Source: UBA2287 sp037442025 (GTDB lineage: Bacteria; Bacteroidota; Bacteroidia; Bacteroidales; Tenuifilaceae). From it: DNA of 26,393 nucleotides. Where the stretch lies: the NCBI GenBank assembly GCA_037442025.1, contig JBBIRB010000039.1, positions 1-26,393 of the forward strand, given 5' to 3'. Of this stretch, positions 21,061-26,393 are shown piece after piece (position 1 is the first letter of the stretch; each line of letters begins with the position of its first letter). The notes beneath the pieces are model-generated. The model did no database searches. It saw only the letters and a list, made by a program, of their open reading frames with translations, and was not told the origin of the DNA. Both the position numbers and the translations under genes were made by a program.

Positions 21061-21906
21061 TTAAAAATCGCCAATGGTTTCGGGTAGTTGAGTCATAGCT
21101 CTTTCAAATTCTTCTTTACCCGGAGCCTTGCCATGCCATTTGTGAGTTCCTTGCATAAAATCGACTCCAAAACCCATATCGGTTTTCATAAGGATTGCAA
21201 TTGGTTTCCCCTTTCCGCATGCTGCTTTAGCTTCGCTCAGGCCGCGAATGGTATCGGTCATGTCGTTGCCGTTCATTTCAATAACATGCCATCCGAACGA
21301 TTCCCATTTTGCTTTTAAATTGCCGAGGGAACATACCTCGTCAACCGGGCCGTCGATTTGCTGGCCGTTGTAATCGATAGTTGCAATAAGGTTGTCAATT
21401 TTTCGCGCTGCAGCAAAGATGGCTGCCTCCCAAATCTGACCTTCTTGTAATTCACCATCGCCATGAAGTGTGAAAACCAAATGGCTGTCGCCATTAAGTT
21501 TTTTTGCTAGTGCGGCTCCGCACGCTACTGAGAGGCCTTGTCCCAGAGAACCCGATGCTACCCTGATTCCTTCGAGGTGTTCGGCAGTAGCAGGATGCCC
21601 CTGTAGACGAGAATTAATGAACCTGAACGTTGCCAGTTCTTTAACTGGGAAGTAGCCGCTTCGGGCCAGTGCGCTGTACCAAACTGCCGATAGGTGACCA
21701 TTGGAAAGGAAGAAGAGATCTTCGTTTTTCCCATCCATCGAAAAGTTTTTCGGATTGTGGCGCAAGATTTCAAAATAAAGGGCTGAAAAAAAATCGGCAC
21801 ATCCAAGTGCCCCTCCGGGATGACCGCTTGCAGGGGCGTACACCATTCGAATTACATCGCGCCTAATTTGGGCAGCTATAGTTTTAAGGGATTCAATATT
21901 AGCCAT
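21061..21906 (-). CDS. Transketolase, N-terminal subunit
   Basis: 281 residues with the pyrophosphate-binding domain of thiamine diphosphate enzymes. Seen: ASGHPGGALGCADFFSALYF (26-45), FLSNGHLSAVWYSAL (66-80), the GSLGQGLSVACGAAL stretch and the TPP/Mg motif GDGELQEGQIWEAA ending near Asn180. It pairs with the C-half subunit to make the active enzyme. It is the first gene of the run N-half, MGS-like, C-half, ECF sigma, anti-sigma, Spy-like, all on the minus strand with gaps below 50 bases. A TACCTTTG promoter box lies 37 bases upstream. Confidence 0.94.
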   Translation of the reverse strand: MANIESLKTIAAQIRRDVIRMVYAPASGHPGGALGCADFFSALYFEILRHNPKNFSMDGKNEDLFFLSNGHLSAVWYSALARSGYFPVKELATFRFINSRLQGHPATAEHLEGIRVASGSLGQGLSVACGAALAKKLNGDSHLVFTLHGDGELQEGQIWEAAIFAAARKIDNLIATIDYNGQQIDGPVDEVCSLGNLKAKWESFGWHVIEMNGNDMTDTIRGLSEAKAACGKGKPIAILMKTDMGFGVDFMQGTHKWHGKAPGKEEFERAMTQLPETIGDF

Positions 21907-21942
21907 TTATTATAAGTTGAAATTTTAAGTCAAAATTGGGTT

Positions 21943-21950
21943 CAAAGGTA
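21943..21950 (-). promoter_or_regulatory. -7 box TACCTTTG for the transketolase operon
   Basis: Minus-strand TACCTTTG matches TAnnTTTG, 37 bases before the start of the transketolase N-half. No -33 TTTG at standard spacing. Confidence 0.55.
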
Positions 21951-22103
21951 ACCATTTTTGTCGAATAGCGGTTGTTAGTTTATATCATCTTTTCAGAGGA
22001 GTTTTGGGTTGTTAAGATATTGGGTTATTAAGTTAATTAAGTTATTGAAGTCCGAAGACTGTATACTGCCGACGGAAGAAATGCGAACACAACATACTCC
22101 AAG

Positions 22104-22208
22104 CAACTATCAACTATCAACTATCAACTATCAACTATCAACAAACAACAAACAACAAACAACAAACAACAAACAACGAACAACATACAACTATCAACAA
22201 ACAACCGA
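22104..22208. repeat. Heptanucleotide tandem array CAACNNN (15 units)
   Basis: Fifteen consecutive 7-base units all begin CAAC: five CAACTAT, five CAACAAA, CAACGAA, CAACATA, CAACTAT, CAACAAA and CAACCGA. A further CAACATA lies one degenerate unit upstream (22090-22096). A 7-base unit is not in codon register, and the array is in a 375-base gap between divergent genes. It is a low-complexity microsatellite-like array, not a CRISPR, and resembles the heptanucleotide STRR repeats of cyanobacteria in form. The rest of the gap (21907-22281) holds two promoter boxes and nothing else I can name. Confidence 0.9.
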
Positions 22209-22247
22209 TAACCTGCCTAACGTTAATAAATTCTTCTGAAAATCCAC

Positions 22248-22255
22248 TATTTTTG
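22248..22255 (+). promoter_or_regulatory. -7 box TATTTTTG for the DUF3078 gene
   Basis: Matches TAnnTTTG, 26 bases before the ATG at 22282 and 39 bases after the heptamer array. No -33 TTTG visible. Confidence 0.52.
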
Positions 22256-22281
22256 TAACCATTCACTCATATCATTTTCCT

Positions 22282-24183
22282 ATGAAAAGTATTTGTTTGC
22301 GCGTGCTGCTATTGTTAGTTTCTACAATTACTTTTACTGAATATATTTTAGCACAAAATGATCTTTCGAGCCAGTTGATTAGGGATACTCTGTTGGCCAG
22401 GCAAATTGAATTGACACCAAAGGAAGCTTCAAAATTTATAGAACGAATAACAGGAAGTGACCATATTTTTATTTTGCAGAACAAGCAAGTTAAGGACGAC
22501 CTTTTACGCTTAGTGCTGCATTACCACGAACCGTTCGACAGTGTTAAAAACAAAATGACCCGTTTCCCTTTCAATACCATTGAATTCAATAAAAAATTAC
22601 TTGGCGGGAACGTGGATACCCTTCCCATCCGATGGCTAAACAATTCGACATTTATGGTCGATACGTTTAAGCTAGAAAGAAACCCGTTATTACTACAGAA
22701 AACTGTAGTAGTTCAGGTACTCGATGCTTCGAAGTTGCCGGTAAGCGATTCCGTTTCGCAGATAGTAAGGTTAGTAGAGGATTATTTTCTAACCAAGGAT
22801 ACAGTTTACTCAAGCATAATCGATACTCTGTACCTGAAAACCAAGGGTTCTGTTCTGTATCGCTTTGAAAACGGAATTGTTTTTCCAGCTCCAACGCTAA
22901 GAGGGAAAGCGGCAAGAGCAAGCATTTTGGCTAACAACAAGTTAAGGCTTGAGGGGGAAGTTGAGGCCAGCAGATTTTATGGAGATGATTATAGGCGTGC
23001 TGTGCGCGATTCGTTAGCGGTTGCTGTACGATCGTTAGTTAATTACACTCAGAAACGCGATTCAATTCTTGTGAAAATTGGCGACCTTTCAGGAAAAAAA
23101 ATTCCCTTCTGGCTATCTTCGGGCAGGGAGCCCATGCAACGTATTTGGGTTAAAAACAGTCAGAACGATTCCATAACCGTTTGGGTGGGTAACCCATCGG
23201 CTAAAACCATTGCTTTGCATCTGGACGACGATTTGCGAGTGGAGGAGCTAGAGAAGCGAACTGCCGATGGTCTCGTTTTTTTTGCTCCCAAACCCAATCG
23301 TTCGTTGGCTAAGCACGATAGGTTAAAGGAGATATTAATCCCTTGGTCTTATGGTTTATCGAGTTCGTTCTCGCTTAATGGGAACTACCTTTCCAATTGG
23401 TCGCGCGGTGGCGAAAGTACTTTGTCGAGTTTGCTCGATATAACTGGACGTGCCAACTATAATAATGCTGAGGAGAAAACCAAATGGGTTAACAATTGGC
23501 GCTTGCGCTACGGTTTTACATGGACCGACGACGAGCATGGGCTGAAAACCAACACCGACATACTTGAAATGAACTCGCAATTCAACAAGGTACTAATTGA
23601 CAAGCTCGACTTCAGTTCAGTTTTCTACTTCAAAACGCAGGTTGCCAATGGATATAACTACCCAAAAGGTTCTCCAAAGGAGTTAAAGTCGAGATTTCTT
23701 AATCCCGGTTCATTTACCATTGGGGTGGGAGCAGAGTATAAACCCAACAATAAAACCACGCTCAACTTTTCGCCCCTTTCGTATAAAAATACATTTGTTA
23801 TAGATACTGTAAATATAAATCAAACGCTTCATGGTGTTGATAAGAGAAGCCGTTCGAAGCAGGAAATGGGGGGGCAGCTTGTACTGCGAAGCAGTTTAAC
23901 TTTACTTAAAACTTTTGAAGTAACCAATGCCCTAAGGCTCTTTTCGAATTACCTTAATAAGCCAAAAAATGTGGATGTGGATTGGGAACTTGGAGTTGAA
24001 AAGCAAATTAGTTGGTATTTCAAAATACGCTTGAACCTGCATCTGATTTACGACGACGATGTTCGTTTTGCAGTAACCGATAGTAACGGGCTGCCGGTTA
24101 TACTACCCGATGGAACACCCAAAAAGGTTGCAAGAACCCAAATAAATCAGTTTGTTGGATTAACATTGGCCTTTAAAATGTAG
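22282..24183 (+). CDS. DUF3078 domain protein, secreted, probable outer-membrane association
   Basis: 633 residues with a signal peptide (ICLRVLLLLVSTITFTEYILAQ). The C-terminal 280 residues carry the DUF3078 pattern of alternating strands: FSLNGNYLSNWSRGGESTLS, then ITGRANYN, WVNNWRLRYGFTWTDDE, KTNTDILEMNSQF and DFSSVFYFKTQVANGYNYP. The end is a strand-rich segment closing in phenylalanine/leucine (NQFVGLTLAFKM), consistent with a beta-barrel. The N-terminal 300 residues are specific to this protein, with no domain I recognise. The family is characteristic of Bacteroidetes and has no established function. The stop lies 12 bases from the convergent TPR gene, and no terminator hairpin is seen between them. 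Confidence 0.82.
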   Translation: MKSICLRVLLLLVSTITFTEYILAQNDLSSQLIRDTLLARQIELTPKEASKFIERITGSDHIFILQNKQVKDDLLRLVLHYHEPFDSVKNKMTRFPFNTIEFNKKLLGGNVDTLPIRWLNNSTFMVDTFKLERNPLLLQKTVVVQVLDASKLPVSDSVSQIVRLVEDYFLTKDTVYSSIIDTLYLKTKGSVLYRFENGIVFPAPTLRGKAARASILANNKLRLEGEVEASRFYGDDYRRAVRDSLAVAVRSLVNYTQKRDSILVKIGDLSGKKIPFWLSSGREPMQRIWVKNSQNDSITVWVGNPSAKTIALHLDDDLRVEELEKRTADGLVFFAPKPNRSLAKHDRLKEILIPWSYGLSSSFSLNGNYLSNWSRGGESTLSSLLDITGRANYNNAEEKTKWVNNWRLRYGFTWTDDEHGLKTNTDILEMNSQFNKVLIDKLDFSSVFYFKTQVANGYNYPKGSPKELKSRFLNPGSFTIGVGAEYKPNNKTTLNFSPLSYKNTFVIDTVNINQTLHGVDKRSRSKQEMGGQLVLRSSLTLLKTFEVTNALRLFSNYLNKPKNVDVDWELGVEKQISWYFKIRLNLHLIYDDDVRFAVTDSNGLPVILPDGTPKKVARTQINQFVGLTLAFKM

Positions 24184-24195
24184 CCCAGTGCCAAA

Positions 24196-25326
24196 CTATC
24201 GATTCTTCTCGGCGAGGCGTAACGCCCGGTCGAGATCGTGTATGGCAAGCAGAATACTGGCGTTCTCGGTTTCAATATCTTTGCTTCGGGTTATTAAATC
24301 TCTGGCAATGCTAAATGCAGCTGCCGAACGATTCCGCTCCTCTTTAACGGTGTTGCTGTTGCTGGCAGTCCGCGACCTTTCAAGTGCCTCAACTCCCAAA
24401 TTATAGTGGCATGTAGCCAAATTAACGAGCGTTTGCAAATGATTAGGGGATATTTTTAGTGCCTCGTTGTAGGCTTCTATGGCATTTGGGTAAAGTTCTT
24501 GTTTCTGAAATGCTAATCCCAATGTGTAGTGAAGATTCAAATTATCAGGATTTTTAGAAATAGCGGTGCTAAGCACCTGTTGCACTGCGCTGTATTCTTT
24601 TCGTTGGTATAGCAAATCTGTAAGAAGAAGAACCAGATTCTCGGGGTAGTTGTAAGTTTCAACTCCTTCGTGAAGTACCCTTAGAGCAGCATCCGGGTCG
24701 TTTCGTTGCATGTGGATTGCATACAGCAAATGGGTAGCATTCGATGAGTATTGCCGCTTATGCAAGGGTTCGAAATGCTTCATGGCTCTTTCCCAGTCTC
24801 CCCCTTCAAACGCAGCCAAACCTGCATTGAACTGCAGGTTGAAGTCTGTTGGTGCTGAAAGCAATTTGCTTTGCGATATGGCTATGGCCTGCTCGAACAT
24901 AGATGTAGCTTCGTTATACTGTTTACTAGCGAATTTTCTTTCTCCCTGCTCTTGCATTAAATTGGCAAGCAACGAGTAACGCGAAGCTATTAGACGCTCA
25001 AGTTTAGAACTTCTGCCCATTCCGAGGGCTTTTTGGTATGAAGTATATGCCTCCGAAAGCTGATTGGGATATAGTTCTGTCAACCCTTTATCGTTTTTTT
25101 TCAAACCTTCTGTAAATGCTGTTTGGCACAGGTGGCCTTTTAAGTACCAGGTTTTGGCCCATTTAACCGATTCAGAATTGGCAGTCATTTCATCCACTAT
25201 CTCTTTTGCTTCGGAATATTTTCCCGAGTCGATCAGGTTGGTGACTGAAATGAGTTTGGCTCTTTGCAGTGTAGATGTTGAAGCGCAACCCGCTAGTAAA
25301 ATGGTGATGAGTAATAGTTTCTTCAT
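24196..25326 (-). CDS. TPR-repeat lipoprotein
   Basis: About 376 residues. I start at ATG 25326, two codons inside the longest frame, because it gives a textbook lipoprotein signal (KKLLLITILLAGC, lipobox LAGC). The mature protein is a helical solenoid of tetratricopeptide repeats, for example YNEATSMFEQAIAIS, DFNLQFNAGLAAFEGGDWERA, DNLNLHYTLGLAFQKQELYP and NHLQTLVNLATCHYNLGVEAL. This implies a protein-protein scaffold facing the periplasm or surface. The last 60 residues are charged helices outside the TPR pattern. Partner unknown. Confidence 0.88.
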   Translation of the reverse strand: MKKLLLITILLAGCASTSTLQRAKLISVTNLIDSGKYSEAKEIVDEMTANSESVKWAKTWYLKGHLCQTAFTEGLKKNDKGLTELYPNQLSEAYTSYQKALGMGRSSKLERLIASRYSLLANLMQEQGERKFASKQYNEATSMFEQAIAISQSKLLSAPTDFNLQFNAGLAAFEGGDWERAMKHFEPLHKRQYSSNATHLLYAIHMQRNDPDAALRVLHEGVETYNYPENLVLLLTDLLYQRKEYSAVQQVLSTAISKNPDNLNLHYTLGLAFQKQELYPNAIEAYNEALKISPNHLQTLVNLATCHYNLGVEALERSRTASNSNTVKEERNRSAAAFSIARDLITRSKDIETENASILLAIHDLDRALRLAEKNR

Positions 25327-25351
25327 AGCCACGTTGAAACATTTTGAGATG

Positions 25352-25359
25352 CAAAGTTA
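25352..25359 (-). promoter_or_regulatory. -7 box TAACTTTG for the TPR lipoprotein gene
   Basis: Minus-strand TAACTTTG matches TAnnTTTG, 26 bases before the ATG at 25326. Confidence 0.55.
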
Positions 25360-25479
25360 GTATTCAAATTGAAATTCTAAATTGCCCAAGTACATAAAGA
25401 AGTGGGGCAGTAGTTTGGTGAAGGCTACGAGTTTAAAAAAACATATTGGGTCTATTGTTCCAAATTGTAAACAAACTCC

Positions 25480-25487
25480 TATTTTTG
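25480..25487 (+). promoter_or_regulatory. -7 box TATTTTTG for ychF
   Basis: Matches TAnnTTTG, 26 bases before the ychF ATG. There are TTG triplets near -33 but no exact TTTG. Confidence 0.55.
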
Positions 25488-25512
25488 CAGCACGAATAAA
25501 AAAGCGAATCAA

Positions 25513-26393
25513 ATGGCATTACAGTGCGGCATAATTGGTATTACCAATGTGGGAAAAACCACCATTTTCAACTGCATGTCGAACACCAAAGCGGAGGCAA
25601 GCGGATTTTCATATAGTAACAAAACCAACCTGAGCATAATTGGAGTTCCCGACCAACGTTTGAAGGAGCTCAACCGTTTTCAGGTTACCGAGCGTTTGGT
25701 TCCAGCTACAGTTGAGATTGTCGACATTCCCGGGCTTACCAAAAGTGCCGGCCGGAGCGATAAGGGAGCCAATCAGTTCCTGGCCGACATTCGCAACTGC
25801 GATGCCCTAATTCATGTGGTTCGTTGCTTCGACGATGCTAGCCTCCCGCATATCGAAGGGAGTGTCGATCCGATTCGCGATATTGAAACCGTTAATTTCG
25901 AACTTCAGGTGAAGGATCTCGAGTCGATTGAGAAGAAAATGCAGCGCCTCGAGAAGCTGGTAAAGGTAGGCGACAAGGATGCCAGGCATGGACTGGGCGT
26001 GCTCGATGTATATAACAAGCATTTGGAAGATTTCAAAAATGCATTAACCGCTCCTGTTAGCGAAGACGATAGGAAATGGGTGGCCGACCTATTTCTTCTT
26101 TCTACTAAACCCATTATTTACGTTTGCAATGTCGACGAAAAATCGGCTATAAATGGCAATCGTTACGTTGAAAGGGTTCAGGAGTTCCTTAAAAACGAGA
26201 ATGCCGAAATTCTTGTTATTGCTGGTAAAGTAGAGGCAGATATTGCAGAACTGGAGGTCGAAAACGACAGAATGGAGTTTTTAAAAGAGGTTGGACTGCT
26301 TGAGCCTGGCGTTAATAAGCTGATTCGGGCGGCCTATTCCATTCTCAACCTCGAAACTTTTTTTACTGTTGGGCCCAAAGAGATAAGAGCCTG
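25513..26393 (+). CDS. ychF: Redox-regulated ATPase YchF (3' end outside window)
   Basis: Obg-family P-loop protein that prefers ATP over GTP and associates with the ribosome and stress responses. The first 293 codons are visible from ATG 25513; full-length members are about 363 residues, so most of the C-terminal TGS domain is missing. Seen: G1 GITNVGKTTIFN near the N-terminus, IPGLTKSAGRSDKGANQFLA (G3 region), and CNVDEKS, in which the usual NKxD is NVDE, the change that gives YchF its ATP preference. The segment LNLETFFTVGPKEIRA at the window edge is the family's start of the TGS region. Confidence 0.96.
   Translation, partial: MALQCGIIGITNVGKTTIFNCMSNTKAEASGFSYSNKTNLSIIGVPDQRLKELNRFQVTERLVPATVEIVDIPGLTKSAGRSDKGANQFLADIRNCDALIHVVRCFDDASLPHIEGSVDPIRDIETVNFELQVKDLESIEKKMQRLEKLVKVGDKDARHGLGVLDVYNKHLEDFKNALTAPVSEDDRKWVADLFLLSTKPIIYVCNVDEKSAINGNRYVERVQEFLKNENAEILVIAGKVEADIAELEVENDRMEFLKEVGLLEPGVNKLIRAAYSILNLETFFTVGPKEIRA

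Noticed and set aside
19666..21906. Transketolase halves as a broken single gene
   Set aside because: Each half has its own start, stop and complete domain length, and split transketolases are common; a whole gene lies between them.
22090..22208. CRISPR array
   Set aside because: Units are 7 bases with no spacers, and there are no cas genes nearby.
22009..22239. Open frame of 76 codons across the heptamer array
   Set aside because: The translation is low-complexity (Asn, Gln, Thr, Tyr) and comes from the repeat; it has no conserved start context.

Overview
The window looks like chromosomal DNA of a Bacteroidota (Bacteroidetes) bacterium, most likely near Bacteroidales/Marinilabiliales. Three things point there. 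At least ten genes are preceded by the phylum's -7 promoter box TAnnTTTG. Shine-Dalgarno sequences are weak or absent. Several families are typical of the phylum: DUF3078, the DUF6272/SiaB-like protein, an ECF sigma/anti-sigma/Spy-like trio, and an OlsF-type aminolipid synthase. Most of the window is housekeeping core genome; no prophage, plasmid or intact insertion sequence is visible.

Layout. 1-3472 (+): the 3' part of a mannose-6-phosphate isomerase gene, an orphan SiaB-like kinase-fold protein, a secreted YD-repeat protein, and an overlapping flavin-reductase/DCC-thioredoxin pair. 3497-11284 (-): a translation block prs, rplY, pth and an Hsp15-like S4 gene, then engB, an M19 dipeptidase lipoprotein, a YceI-like lipoprotein and a fused PlsC/OlsB-type acyltransferase. 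Between prs and engB is a roughly 400-base gap that holds large inverted repeats. 11507-18080 (+): a secreted protein of unknown function, ettA, hisS, a DUF3800 gene with a TTG start, and hutH. A candidate minus-strand small RNA lies between the last two. 18101-21906 (-): a probable operon of transketolase N-half, methylglyoxal-synthase-like protein, transketolase C-half, ECF sigma factor, anti-sigma-like membrane protein and Spy-like periplasmic protein. 22282-24183 (+): a DUF3078 protein preceded by a heptanucleotide tandem array. 24196-25326 (-): a TPR lipoprotein. 25513-end (+): ychF, cut by the window edge.

How the genes fit together. The prs-rplY-pth-S4 block links nucleotide precursor supply with ribosome function and peptidyl-tRNA recycling; engB, ettA, hisS and ychF are further translation or ribosome-assembly factors. 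The transketolase/MGS-like/ECF cluster places the pentose phosphate pathway and a triose-phosphate side branch next to an envelope-type sigma system, 13 bases apart on the same strand.

Most worth a second look: (1) a complete minus-strand promoter-hairpins-terminator unit at about 16450-16547, predicting a small RNA of roughly 60 nt between DUF3800 and hutH; (2) an MGS-like protein placed between the two transketolase halves, with Tyr where the catalytic Asp of methylglyoxal synthase should be; (3) a MITE-like or multicopy intergenic element at about 6286-6607; (4) a structured rplY leader with two mutually exclusive pairings; (5) a heptamer CAACNNN array.
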